DNA from: UBA3775 sp051877895
Lineage (GTDB): Bacteria > Bacillota > Clostridia > Lachnospirales > Lachnospiraceae
Assembly: GCA_051877895.1 (NCBI GenBank)
Contig: JBJEJI010000038.1
Coordinates: forward strand, 1-59,734
Length of the DNA: 59,734 nt
Direction: 5' to 3'
The notes beneath the pieces were generated by a model that did not search any database, was not told the DNA's origin, and was given only the letters and a program-made list of their open reading frames with translations. The translations under genes were made by a program, and so were the position numbers. Below are positions 8,508 to 17,005 of the stretch, piece after piece. The stretch's first letter is position 1, and each line of letters starts with the position of its first letter.

Positions 8508-9398
8508 TTATTCTGTAAAAAATTCATGACAGCCATGCTCGACTGTTTTTGTAAGGTTATTATCAAACCATGCTGCAGAAGATGCTGAGCAATACTTTCT
8601 GGAAATAAAGTAGTAAGAATTTTCTGAATAATCTTCACCGGAAAGAGCACGCTGTACTGCTTCTTTTGTTTCAGCGCTTGCTGTAGTATTGTAAATAATA
8701 CCGCTGCTTACCGGAGAAAACTGTTTAGGTGAATTAATTACACCTTCTACAGTGTTTGGAAACTTTGAAGAGTTTACACGATTGATTACTACGTTGGCCA
8801 CAAGAATTTTACCAATCATATCTTCTCCGCCTGCCTCGCACTGAACAAGTCTCTCAAGTAAATCAAGTTCGCTTGTTGTCAGTTTGATAACCATATCAGG
8901 ATTATCAACATATACTGGCTTTAAGCTTTCCTCATACTGCTTCCTGGCTTCAATAGCTTTTGTCAACTCTTCGGTAACAATTTTATCATTTTCTTTACTA
9001 ATTTTCAAAGATTCTTCTTTTGTCTTGTCATCATGATATTTGTCAACAATCTGAGTAATTTTATCAGTGATGTATTCCTCACTGGACAAGATTTCAGAAT
9101 TATCACTGCTGAGTTCCATGACCTCAATCAGGAGCGTTGGTTCGTCATCAGAAAAATAAGTTAATATATTGTTATCATTTGCTTCACATATATTTTCAAG
9201 AAACGGAGCTTCACCTTCGCTCAACACAATCATTGAAAGTTTTTCTGACGGATAAAGAATTACTTCTCTTGCTGCCGCCGCATACGCATGTCCTGACATC
9301 AATGGTTTATCCCAATTAGTTGAATTTGCATCCAGGCAGATAAGTGCAAGAACAAAGAAAGCACATACCGCTCTTCGCATTTTTAAATTCTTTTTCAT
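8508..9398 (-). CDS. SleB-type (hydrolase_2) cell-wall hydrolase
   Basis: A secreted or membrane-anchored peptidoglycan lytic enzyme. The 296-aa product has an N-terminal hydrophobic segment (about 11-24) after basic residues, a charged helical stretch of about residues 100-165 that may form a coiled coil, and a C-terminal hydrolase_2 domain. In that domain LVQCEAGGED carries the predicted catalytic Glu188, followed by VVINRV and FPNTVEGVI motifs. SleB relatives act as lytic transglycosylases on spore cortex, but vegetative homologues are common in Lachnospiraceae, so a spore role is not implied. The ATG at 9398 has GGAGG upstream and directly precedes the signal sequence; the longer frame has neither. 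Two promoters and a WalR-like site lie upstream. Confidence 0.85.
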   Translation of the reverse strand: MKKNLKMRRAVCAFFVLALICLDANSTNWDKPLMSGHAYAAAAREVILYPSEKLSMIVLSEGEAPFLENICEANDNNILTYFSDDEPTLLIEVMELSSDNSEILSSEEYITDKITQIVDKYHDDKTKEESLKISKENDKIVTEELTKAIEARKQYEESLKPVYVDNPDMVIKLTTSELDLLERLVQCEAGGEDMIGKILVANVVINRVNSSKFPNTVEGVINSPKQFSPVSSGIIYNTTASAETKEAVQRALSGEDYSENSYYFISRKYCSASSAAWFDNNLTKTVEHGCHEFFTE

Positions 9399-9435
9399 TG
9401 TTTCCTCCATACAGATTTGTTTTCGGACGCCACAA

Positions 9436-9464
9436 ACTCTACAAAAATATTGCCGGAAAGTCAA
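9436..9464 (-). promoter_or_regulatory. Proximal promoter of the SleB-type hydrolase
   Basis: TTGACT (9459-9464), 17-nt spacer, TAGAGT (9436-9441) on the minus strand, leaving a leader of about 30 nt. A second TTGACT at 9582-9587 (minus strand) with AT-rich -10-like sequence near 9561-9570 may be a distal promoter. Confidence 0.55.
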
Positions 9465-9857
9465 TACGTTTAGGTAATTTTCGGAATTCTCACCATTTAA
9501 TTTTATCGACATTTTTTGCCTTTTGTCATTTTCGCACAATTATTGCCTTTAATTTTGATAATTATTTATATGTTTTTGCCAAGTCAAATATTACGAAAAT
9601 GTTACGTTTTCGTCATTATTTTTTTGGTCCAACGTAACATTTTACGCAGAGCACATTTTATTCTACAACTGTATACCCCATTTTTAACCCTTTTATATGC
9701 TATTTTATTCCCATTTTACCATTTATTTTATGCAATTTAGGTAGTTTTTTTACCACATCTGCCTGTAATATTTTTGTAACATATTTCAATATGTATAAAT
9801 TAATAACGATCAATCCCGGCTCACTTTTTCACGGGTTATCTGTTTAACAGGTAATAA
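9465..9857. other. Long AT-rich regulatory gap between the wall hydrolase and rnpB
   Basis: About 390 nt with no convincing gene. It holds an 11-bp perfect inverted repeat (AAAATGTTACG 9596-9606 with its complement at 9633-9643) just upstream of the possible distal hydrolase promoter, and a match to the WalR box at 9764-9780. The rest is T-rich on the plus strand without further structure that I can see. Confidence 0.5.
9764..9780 (+). promoter_or_regulatory. WalR-box-like direct repeat
   Basis: TGTAAT, 5 nt, TGTAAC fits the WalR (YycF) consensus TGTWAH-N5-TGTWAH at every defined position. WalR controls wall hydrolases in Firmicutes, which suits the downstream gene, but the site is about 370 bp from its start codon and on the opposite strand. 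Confidence 0.35.
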
Positions 9858-9902
9858 AACAATCCCTTCCCTTCTGAACCATTCAGAAGGGAAGGGATTG
9901 TT
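9858..9902 (-). terminator. Terminator of rnpB
   Basis: A perfect 21-bp stem (9858-9878 with 9882-9902) with a 3-nt loop is followed on the minus strand by TTTTATT. It lies directly downstream of the RNase P RNA. Confidence 0.92.
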
Positions 9903-9914
9903 GTAATTTATTTG

Positions 9915-10267
9915 ATGAGCAACACTATAAGCCGGGTTCTGTCTTGGATGATTATCTTTCTTGACTGTATGTTACCATACAGCTCCTCTGCAGGCATTAC
10001 ACCTACAGAACGCGACCTACCCGAAAGCGTGACGGGCCGCCACATAGCTTTCTATTGGTCTTGCTTTGAGTGGGGTTTACACAGCCTTCTTTGTTACCAA
10101 AGAAGCGGTGGTCTCTTACACCGCCATTCCACCCTTACCTGCCAAAGCAGGCGGTTTCTTTTCTGTTGCACTAGCCTGGGAGTCACCTCCACCGGACGTT
10201 ATCCGGCACCCTGCCCTGTAAAGCCCGGACTTTCCTCACCTTGCGGCGCAATCATCCGTGCTGCTCA
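9915..10267 (-). ncRNA. rnpB: RNase P RNA, bacterial type A
   Basis: The catalytic RNA of RNase P, which trims the 5' leader of pre-tRNA. On the minus strand the conserved 5' block GAGGAAAGTCCGGGCT (around 10222-10237), AGGGTGCCGG, the GTGCAACAGA core element and the 3' block ACAGAACCCGGCTTATAG (around 9926-9943) occur in the right order. Closing helix P1 pairs 10258-10266 with 9917-9925, which sets the ends to within a few nt. The layout is type A, as expected in Clostridia rather than Bacilli. A long open frame on the other strand across this RNA is a shadow. Exact mature ends were not determined. Confidence 0.95.
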
Positions 10268-10284
10268 CTTCAGTACTCTAACAG

Positions 10285-10290
10285 ATTATA
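10285..10290 (-). promoter_or_regulatory. -10 box of rnpB
   Basis: A perfect TATAAT on the minus strand 18-25 nt upstream of the rnpB 5' end. No good -35 is placed 16-18 nt away, so the full promoter is uncertain. Confidence 0.5.
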
Positions 10291-10325
10291 TTGAAAATTT
10301 CAAGTGTTTATTCCTATCATATATA

Positions 10326-11984
10326 TCAAACGTTGAAACAGCTTCCACCTATAAATTCTCTGACTATGGAATTGTTTGGAATGTTTTCAGAGCTTACACC
10401 CAGAAAATAATCCAGGAATTTCAACAGACGTTTTGCCTCTTCATATTCAGGGCAGTCTCTTTCTATTCCAAAAAGCAGTGGTTCTGCATACTGTTTTATC
10501 ACCGCAAGTTCATAAAGATGAGCCGAGTTAAACATAACATCTGCTTCTTCCTGATAAGGGAAAATGTAATTTTCTTCTCCTCTTCTGACAGATGGCCACA
10601 TAGCAATAGTATCTTTTGCTGAAGTATTACGTGTTCTGGCATCACGCACTATTCTCCTGAGTAGTCTGCCGTCTGTTGTAGGAATGCGGTTATGCTCGTC
10701 AATATTTAATTGTGTTAATGCACTGATGTAAATTTTAAATTTTGAGGATGTAGGCAGGCTGTAGCTTAAAGCATCATTTAGTCCGTGGATACCTTCAATT
10801 ACAAGGATATCATTGGTGCCTAGTTTTAATTTGTCACCTTTATATTCTCTTTTTCCTGTTTTAAAATTAAAAGAAGGGATTTCAACTTCTTCACCTTTAA
10901 GCAGTGCAGTCATATTTTCATTAAACAGCTTTACATCCAGAGCTTCAAGACATTCAAAATCCAAATTTCCCTCTTCATCTCTGGGAGCTTCTTCCCTGTT
11001 TTTGTAATAATTATCAAGTGCAACCGGATGAGGTGTGAATCCTACCAGTCTTAACTGAATTGACAGACGATGTGAAAAGGTTGTTTTCCCGGAAGAAGAT
11101 GGTCCAGCGATCATTACAAATCTTTTATCTCCGGATGCTTTAACCATTTCAGCAATTTCCGCAATTTTCTTTTCCTGCATTGCTTCTGAAAGAAGAATCA
11201 AGTCTGAAATGTTTCCCCTTGAGATCTGTTCATTCAGACTGCCAACATTTTCAACACCAAGTATTGATGCATGCTCGCCCGATTCTTCCAATGTACGGAA
11301 AAGCTTTTCTCTTTTGTCACCGGTTCCGATTCTGTTTGTATCTTTTTCTGAAGGAAATAATAAAAGAAGCCCTTCATGATACAACTGAACATCAAAAACG
11401 GATAAACTTCCGGTTTCTACCGGCATATAACCATAGAAATAATCTGTGAAGCCGTCAATGTCGTAAACGTTGGTACTGGATGAACGTCTGAACTTAAAAA
11501 GCAGCTCTTTATCAGTCATGCCATAGGATTTAAATAACGCCTTTGCAGCATCTGTTGACATAGTACTTTTTATAATAGGAAGATTCTCGTCAACATATCC
11601 CTTCATACGTTCTTTTATTCGTGCCACCATAGCCTCGTCAGGAACACATCCCGTTAGTTTACAGTAAACTGCCCTTCCAAGTCCGTATTCAATTGTAGCT
11701 CTGACAAGACCTGATAACTGGCGTTCTTTATATAATGCCTTTAAAAAAACAAGTGTAATACCTCTTTCGTAGGTTTTCATGCCTGACTTTTGCGCTACGG
11801 TAACCCATTCAAGCTTGCAGTCGCAGGTCAGCTTGTATGATAATTCTCTTAATCTGCCATCTATTTTACAAAGCATTACGGAGTGAGCAGGCTTTACCTT
11901 AAAATTTTTAAGGAAATCAAAGGCTGTAATCCCTGCTTCAACTTCTTCATTAATTCCCATACATTTAATTGTTATTTTCCCCAT
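10326..11984 (-). CDS. TGS-like/uridine kinase-family nucleoside kinase
   Basis: A two-part protein of 552 aa. The first ~210 residues resemble the TGS and second additional domains of threonyl-tRNA synthetase (MGKITIKCMG..., later YHEGLLLLFPS). The C-terminal part is a phosphoribulokinase/uridine-kinase fold with P-loop GPSSSGKT at 294-301 and the LDNYYKNRE substrate segment, so ATP-dependent nucleoside phosphorylation is likely. The substrate is not certain. The ATG at 11984 is 5 nt from GGAGG; it lies inside the end of trmK, so the genes overlap by 20 nt and are translationally coupled. It is the last gene of the dgt-dnaG-rpoD-trmK operon, in the place where relatives often carry a Nif3-like gene. 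Confidence 0.85.
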   Translation of the reverse strand: MGKITIKCMGINEEVEAGITAFDFLKNFKVKPAHSVMLCKIDGRLRELSYKLTCDCKLEWVTVAQKSGMKTYERGITLVFLKALYKERQLSGLVRATIEYGLGRAVYCKLTGCVPDEAMVARIKERMKGYVDENLPIIKSTMSTDAAKALFKSYGMTDKELLFKFRRSSSTNVYDIDGFTDYFYGYMPVETGSLSVFDVQLYHEGLLLLFPSEKDTNRIGTGDKREKLFRTLEESGEHASILGVENVGSLNEQISRGNISDLILLSEAMQEKKIAEIAEMVKASGDKRFVMIAGPSSSGKTTFSHRLSIQLRLVGFTPHPVALDNYYKNREEAPRDEEGNLDFECLEALDVKLFNENMTALLKGEEVEIPSFNFKTGKREYKGDKLKLGTNDILVIEGIHGLNDALSYSLPTSSKFKIYISALTQLNIDEHNRIPTTDGRLLRRIVRDARTRNTSAKDTIAMWPSVRRGEENYIFPYQEEADVMFNSAHLYELAVIKQYAEPLLFGIERDCPEYEEAKRLLKFLDYFLGVSSENIPNNSIVREFIGGSCFNV

Positions 11985-12684
11985 TATTACCTCCAAATAC
12001 GCTATACACTATACTGATTTCCTTATACTCTTTAAGCATATTCTGCAGTGCTTCATCGTCTTCCCCACGTCCGCCGGCCTTCATTGTTTTAAGAATCATT
12101 TTGGTTTTTGATAGCTTAGATTCCAAATACTGTTTCAGAACTTCATCTTTATTATCAATAAGCAATTTGCCGAATTCATATTCATAAGAATTTTCATAAG
12201 GCACTACATCTCCGAAAACTGCTCTCATGCAGGTATAGTATTTTCCGTCATCAATGCACATTTTTTCTTCTTTTATTACCATTCCTCTGTCATGAAGGAA
12301 GTGTCTGAGTAATGACATATCGGATTGTGGCTGCAAAACCAGCTGTACATTATTTCCAAGCTTTTCCCATCCGTTTTTTAATATATCACAGATAAGTATG
12401 CCTCCCATACCGGAAATAAGAACTAAATCAGCCTCATTTTTTTCAAGTTTTTTCAAACCATCACTGAGTCTCAATTGTATTTTCTCTTCAAAACCATACA
12501 TTGAAACATTTTCCTGTGCCTTAGCCAGAGGTCCTTCTCGCAAATCCATGGCTATGGCCGTTTTTACTTTTTCTGTTTCAATCATATGTATTGATAAATA
12601 CGCATGGTCACAACCAACATCTGCCAGCACTGTAGCAGGCTGGCAGATATTTGAAATCATAGTTAATCTTTTTGACAGGCGCAC
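11965..12684 (-). CDS. trmK: tRNA (adenine(22)-N(1))-methyltransferase
   Basis: TrmK methylates N1 of A22 in tRNA using S-adenosylmethionine. The 239-aa protein has SAM-binding motif I ADVGCDHAYLSI near residue 21 and the catalytic-loop motif ISGMGG near residue 90. The start is GTG (12682-12684), with its GGAGG inside the last codons of rpoD and only 1 nt between the rpoD stop and this start, a classic coupling. The dnaG-rpoD-trmK order is widely conserved in Firmicutes. The 3' end overlaps the nucleoside kinase. Confidence 0.93.
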   Translation of the reverse strand: MRLSKRLTMISNICQPATVLADVGCDHAYLSIHMIETEKVKTAIAMDLREGPLAKAQENVSMYGFEEKIQLRLSDGLKKLEKNEADLVLISGMGGILICDILKNGWEKLGNNVQLVLQPQSDMSLLRHFLHDRGMVIKEEKMCIDDGKYYTCMRAVFGDVVPYENSYEYEFGKLLIDNKDEVLKQYLESKLSKTKMILKTMKAGGRGEDDEALQNMLKEYKEISIVYSVFGGNNGENNN

Positions 12685-12685
12685 C

Positions 12686-13888
12686 TTAATCCTCCAGGTA
12701 ATCCTTTAATTTTCTGCTTCGACTCGGCTGACGAAGCTTTCTGAGAGCTTTAGCCTCAATCTGACGGATACGCTCTCTTGTTACCTTAAATTCGGCACCA
12801 ACTTCTTCCAGAGTTCTCTGTTTACCGTCTTTAAGTCCAAAACGAAGTTCAAGTACTCTTCTTTCTCTTTCTGAAAGAGTGTCAAGTGCATCAGAAATCT
12901 GTTGTTTCAAAGCAGCCTGTGTTGCCATATCTTCAGGAACCGGCATGTGGTCATCCTGAACAAAATCACCAAGATGAGAATCATCCTCTTCACCAACAGG
13001 TGTTTCAAGAGAAACCGGTTCCTGAGAAATTTTCTGTATTTCCATTACACGTTCTACGGAAACATCCATATATTCCGCAAGTTCTTCCGGTGACGGCTCA
13101 CGTCCAAGTGTCTGCACAAGCTCTCTCTTCGCCCTTACAAGTTTATTAATGTTTTCAACCATGTGAACAGGAACCCTGATTGTTCTTGCCTGATCTGCAA
13201 TAGCTCTTGTAATTGCCTGTCTTATCCACCATGTGGCATAAGTAGAAAATTTAAAGCCTTTTTCATAATCAAATTTCTCTGCCGCTTTGATTAATCCAAG
13301 ATTCCCTTCCTGAATCAAGTCAAGGAACTGCATTCCACGGCCCACATAACGTTTTGCAATACTGACAACAAGTCGAAGGTTTGCTTCCTCAAGTCTTTTT
13401 TTGGCTTCTTTGTCACCATTCTGGATTCTTTTGGCAAGTTCCACTTCTTCATCTGCGGTAAGAAGAGGCACTTTACCTATTTCTTTCAGATACATTCTTA
13501 CCGGATCATCTATACTGATACCATCAGGCACTGACAAATCAATCTGGGACAGATTTTCTGACATGTCTTCGTATCCGTCGAAATCTTCGATATCATCAAT
13601 ATTATCAAGATTTTCAATTCTGTCCAAATCAGCGAATAGTTCTTCATCACTGAGATTAGTCATTTCTTCGATTTCTTTCTCACTGACTTCCTGTACGGAA
13701 CTTTCTTTAAGAATATCTACATCATTCTCCTCAAGGAAATTATAAACCATTGCCATCTGTTCATTGTCCAGACCAAAGCCGTTGAAATAACTGTTCACAT
13801 CATTGTAATCCAGTACATTCTTTTTAGATTTTGCATACTCCAAAAGTTCAGCCAGTTTTGTCTGAAATAACACTGTATCGACTTCCAT
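12686..13888 (-). CDS. rpoD: RNA polymerase primary sigma factor (SigA/RpoD)
   Basis: The housekeeping sigma factor. The 400 aa contain an acidic N-terminal region (about 1-120), region 1.2 (DPVRMYLKEIGKVPLL), region 2 with the -10-reading helix KFSTYATWWIRQAITRAI, region 3, and region 4 with the -35-reading helix EVGAEFKVTRERIRQIE. Most promoters proposed in this window should be its targets. The ATG has GGAGG at 8 nt. It lies 23 nt behind dnaG in the same operon. Confidence 0.98.
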   Translation of the reverse strand: MEVDTVLFQTKLAELLEYAKSKKNVLDYNDVNSYFNGFGLDNEQMAMVYNFLEENDVDILKESSVQEVSEKEIEEMTNLSDEELFADLDRIENLDNIDDIEDFDGYEDMSENLSQIDLSVPDGISIDDPVRMYLKEIGKVPLLTADEEVELAKRIQNGDKEAKKRLEEANLRLVVSIAKRYVGRGMQFLDLIQEGNLGLIKAAEKFDYEKGFKFSTYATWWIRQAITRAIADQARTIRVPVHMVENINKLVRAKRELVQTLGREPSPEELAEYMDVSVERVMEIQKISQEPVSLETPVGEEDDSHLGDFVQDDHMPVPEDMATQAALKQQISDALDTLSERERRVLELRFGLKDGKQRTLEEVGAEFKVTRERIRQIEAKALRKLRQPSRSRKLKDYLED

Positions 13889-13911
13889 CCATTCCTCCTG
13901 TTCTGCCGAAT

Positions 13912-15723
13912 TTATTCGGCAAGGCGACTAATTATATTTTTAACCTGCGCACTTATTTTCTTTTTCGCAAGCATACATTCCATAACGGCATTATTGTCCC
14001 CTCTACGGGAAGCTTCATTCATCAGTTCTTTATTTTTCATTTCAAGAATCCTGCCCATTGCTTCAGCAAATGCTTTATCTCTGCTTTTATCATCTTCCAT
14101 CTGTTCCCAGATTTCAGTCTGAAACAAATCAGATACGCTCATTTGCTCTTCAACAGTTTCAAAACAACTGACAAGAGAAGCCGGGGTAAGTTTTCCGCCA
14201 CTTTCCTCTGCCTGCTTGTAGGAAAGTTCCGCAACCCGCCTTGGGATTCCCTCCTGAAAGGCATCTAAATCAAGATACTCTCTCATAACGTCACAGTATT
14301 TTTGGGCTTCCATGCTCCACGTGAAAATTAACCTTTCACATTCAAGTCTGTCTTTATTTAAATTCCCGTTTTTACTGTTTTTGCCATCAGGACTTTGTCT
14401 TCTTTCAGGCATCACCGTCACATTATTAACATCAATTCCCACTGCCATCCTGTTAACCAGTCTTCTGAACTCATCATAGGAAATGTTATAATGCTTTGCA
14501 ACAGCCTGACAATAATTGGTTCTTTCCAGTTCATCGGTAAACTCCAGCATTTTTTTTGCTACTTCATTAAAAAATCTGGTTTTTTCCTCAGGATTGTCCA
14601 AATCAAAGCCTTTTTCCATACAGGAAAGTTCAAAGTTAAAGGCCGACATAGCCTCATCTATTCGTTTTTGATACTCTCCCCTTCCAAGTGCTTTAATAAA
14701 TTCATCCGGATCCTTATACGGAGCCATGCGAAGCACCTTAACTGTAAGACCTGCTCCCTTTAAAATCGGAATCGCCCTAAGTGCCGCTTTAGTACCGGCC
14801 TCGTCACTATCGTAAGTAATAATGACTTTTTTTGTGTATCTGGACATAAGATTGGCCTGAAGTCCCGTAAGGGCAGTCCCAAGACTTGCAACAGCATTGT
14901 CAAATCCTGCCTGATGCAGGGCAATTACATCCATATAGCCTTCGCAAAGCAAAAGGTACCCGCTTCTTGAACGTCTGGCAATATTCATTGCATAAAGATT
15001 ACGGCTTTTTTCAAATATTTTGGTTTCATTGGAGTTTAAATATTTGGGTATCCCATCTCCCATTACTCTGCCGCCAAAAGCAATTACTTTATTGTTGATG
15101 TCCATTATGGGAAACATAACCCTGTTCCAGAATTTATCTCTGGCTCCGGCTGTTTCATTATAGGAAAAAAGTTCAGATGCCTTCAGAACATCTTCTTTAT
15201 AACCGGCATCTTTCAATTTTCTGTACAAAAGTGAATTAGACTTGGGACTGTATCCCAAACCAAATTTTACAATAGTTTCATCAGACAACTGTCTGCTTTT
15301 CAGATATGCATATCCCTCACTTCCCTGTGGACTGCGCAGCACACTGTGATAATAGATTGCCGCAGTTTTGTAAATCTCATGCAGAGAGGCCTTAAGGCTT
15401 GCCGTCTTCTGCATTTCCTCAGAATACTCTGCCTTGGGAAGTTGAACTCCGGCTCTGTCAGCAAGCAGTTTCAATGCATCCGGAAAGGACATATTTTCGT
15501 ACTCCATAACGAAAGTAATTACATTTCCTGCTTTCCCGCAACCGAAACATTTATAAATCTGCTTTGGCTGATTAACAGAAAACGAAGGGGTCTTTTCATT
15601 ATGAAAAGGACATAAGCCCTGATAATTACTTCCTGTACGTTTAAGCTTTATATAGGAGCCGATTACATCCACAATATCGCTGCGCTGCCTGACCTCCTCA
15701 ATTATTTCATCAGGATAATACAT
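13912..15723 (-). CDS. dnaG: DNA primase
   Basis: DnaG makes the RNA primers for replication. The 603-aa protein shows the CHC2 zinc finger near residues 38-62 (CPFHNEKTPSFSV...CFGCG), the catalytic-core N-terminus, the TOPRIM motif LLCEGYMDVIALHQAG with acidic partner TYDSDEAG, and a C-terminal helicase-binding region. Length is normal. The ATG at 15723 has GGAGGAAGG upstream. It is second gene of the operon, 23 nt after dgt. Confidence 0.97.
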   Translation of the reverse strand: MYYPDEIIEEVRQRSDIVDVIGSYIKLKRTGSNYQGLCPFHNEKTPSFSVNQPKQIYKCFGCGKAGNVITFVMEYENMSFPDALKLLADRAGVQLPKAEYSEEMQKTASLKASLHEIYKTAAIYYHSVLRSPQGSEGYAYLKSRQLSDETIVKFGLGYSPKSNSLLYRKLKDAGYKEDVLKASELFSYNETAGARDKFWNRVMFPIMDINNKVIAFGGRVMGDGIPKYLNSNETKIFEKSRNLYAMNIARRSRSGYLLLCEGYMDVIALHQAGFDNAVASLGTALTGLQANLMSRYTKKVIITYDSDEAGTKAALRAIPILKGAGLTVKVLRMAPYKDPDEFIKALGRGEYQKRIDEAMSAFNFELSCMEKGFDLDNPEEKTRFFNEVAKKMLEFTDELERTNYCQAVAKHYNISYDEFRRLVNRMAVGIDVNNVTVMPERRQSPDGKNSKNGNLNKDRLECERLIFTWSMEAQKYCDVMREYLDLDAFQEGIPRRVAELSYKQAEESGGKLTPASLVSCFETVEEQMSVSDLFQTEIWEQMEDDKSRDKAFAEAMGRILEMKNKELMNEASRRGDNNAVMECMLAKKKISAQVKNIISRLAE

Positions 15724-15745
15724 ATCCTTCCTCCAACTTTTCTGT

Positions 15746-16765
15746 TTAATACTTCCATGCCTTCGGTATCATGATTTCAGTGTATGTTGATACAAAATAT
15801 TTATCAGTCATGCCGGCGATATAGTCACATATTGCCTGCTCTATGGACTCTCCTCTCTTCTCTCTGTATTCATGATATTCTTCAGGCACCATATGAGGGT
15901 GCTCAAGATAATAAGCAAAAAGCTGTTCTATCATGGACTCAGCCTTGTGCTCCTCACCTTTGGCAACGGGATTGGTATACACATTTTCAAACATCCAGCT
16001 TCGAAGTCCAACCATTGCTTTCTGATATTCCGGAGTCATGGCTACATAATCCTTGTCTTTAGAATTCATAATTATGTTATGAATGGCAGAGTTCAGTCTG
16101 TCTCTTAAACTGTAGCCCACAACATCGGCATATTCGGTTGGAATTTCCTCTGCTCTGATAATGCCTCCGCGTATTGCGTCATCAATATCATGGTTTACAT
16201 AAGCAATTTTGTCGGACATCTGCACTATTTTACCCTCCAGGGTTTCCGGCTTGCCTACCGTCTGGTGATTTTTTATGCCGTCAAGAACTTCATATGATAA
16301 GTTCAGCCCTTTACCATGTTTTTCCAAAAACTCCACCACACGTATACTTTGCAAATGATGTTTAAAACCTGTTGAGCATACTCTGTTCAGTGCACGTTCT
16401 CCTGCATGTCCGAAAGGGGTATGCCCTAAATCATGACCAAGTGCAATTGCCTCAGTTAAATCTTCATTAAGCATTAATGACCTTGCTATTGACCTTGCTA
16501 TCTGAGCGACCTCCAAGGTGTGTGTTAACCTGGTTCTGTAATGGTCACCTTCTGGGGTAAGAAATACCTGTGTCTTGTCCTTCAGACGTCTGAATGCTTT
16601 GGAATGAATAATTCTGTCACGATCCCGTTGAAAAATAGGTCTTATGTCACACGGTTCTTCCTCTCTGGCACGTCCTTTTGAAGCATCAGAATAGGTAGCA
16701 TAAGGACTTAAAAACATATGCTCCCTTTTTTCCAGCTGCTCTCTAATGTTATTAGTTAATTCCAT
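15746..16765 (-). CDS. dgt: dGTP triphosphohydrolase (HD-domain dNTPase)
   Basis: A dNTP triphosphohydrolase that releases tripolyphosphate and helps to control dNTP pools. The 339-aa protein has the HD metal ligands in RLTHTLEVAQIARSI and ALGHDLGHTPFGHAGE, and the DRDRIIHSKAFRRLKDKTQVF signature of the Dgt group. The ATG at 16765 has GGAGG at 6 nt. It is the first gene of dgt-dnaG-rpoD-trmK-kinase and has a strong promoter upstream; linking a dNTPase to primase and sigma is common in Clostridia. Confidence 0.93.
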   Translation of the reverse strand: MELTNNIREQLEKREHMFLSPYATYSDASKGRAREEEPCDIRPIFQRDRDRIIHSKAFRRLKDKTQVFLTPEGDHYRTRLTHTLEVAQIARSIARSLMLNEDLTEAIALGHDLGHTPFGHAGERALNRVCSTGFKHHLQSIRVVEFLEKHGKGLNLSYEVLDGIKNHQTVGKPETLEGKIVQMSDKIAYVNHDIDDAIRGGIIRAEEIPTEYADVVGYSLRDRLNSAIHNIIMNSKDKDYVAMTPEYQKAMVGLRSWMFENVYTNPVAKGEEHKAESMIEQLFAYYLEHPHMVPEEYHEYREKRGESIEQAICDYIAGMTDKYFVSTYTEIMIPKAWKY

Positions 16766-16831
16766 AGTAATCCTCCGTGTTTAAACGTCAGTTTCCCTTT
16801 ATATGAAAAAAACGCAAAAAAACCCAATTTC

Positions 16832-16860
16832 ATTGTACTCTTTCTTTTTACAAATGTAAA
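16832..16860 (-). promoter_or_regulatory. Promoter of the dgt-dnaG-rpoD operon
   Basis: TTTACA (16855-16860), 17-nt spacer, TACAAT (16832-16837) on the minus strand. Confidence 0.75.
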
Positions 16861-16945
16861 CACCTTTTTTATGCCGGAAAATACTTTTTTTCTACTTTTT
16901 TTGTTTCAATAATGTTATATCTTTCTTAAGTTTTCTTAAGAGTGC

Positions 16946-16974
16946 TTGCCCATGAGTTTTAATATTGATATAAT
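16946..16974 (+). promoter_or_regulatory. Promoter of the FHA-SEDS/PBP pair
   Basis: TTGCCC (16946-16951), 17-nt spacer, perfect TATAAT (16969-16974), 32 nt before the start codon. Confidence 0.75.
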
Positions 16975-17005
16975 TGCTTTAAATTTTCTTTGAAAAGAGG
17001 TCTAA

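Noticed and set aside
9912..10622. Long plus-strand open frame across rnpB
   Set aside because: It runs antisense to the RNase P RNA and into the end of the nucleoside kinase; no ribosome site, and the RNA assignment is far stronger.
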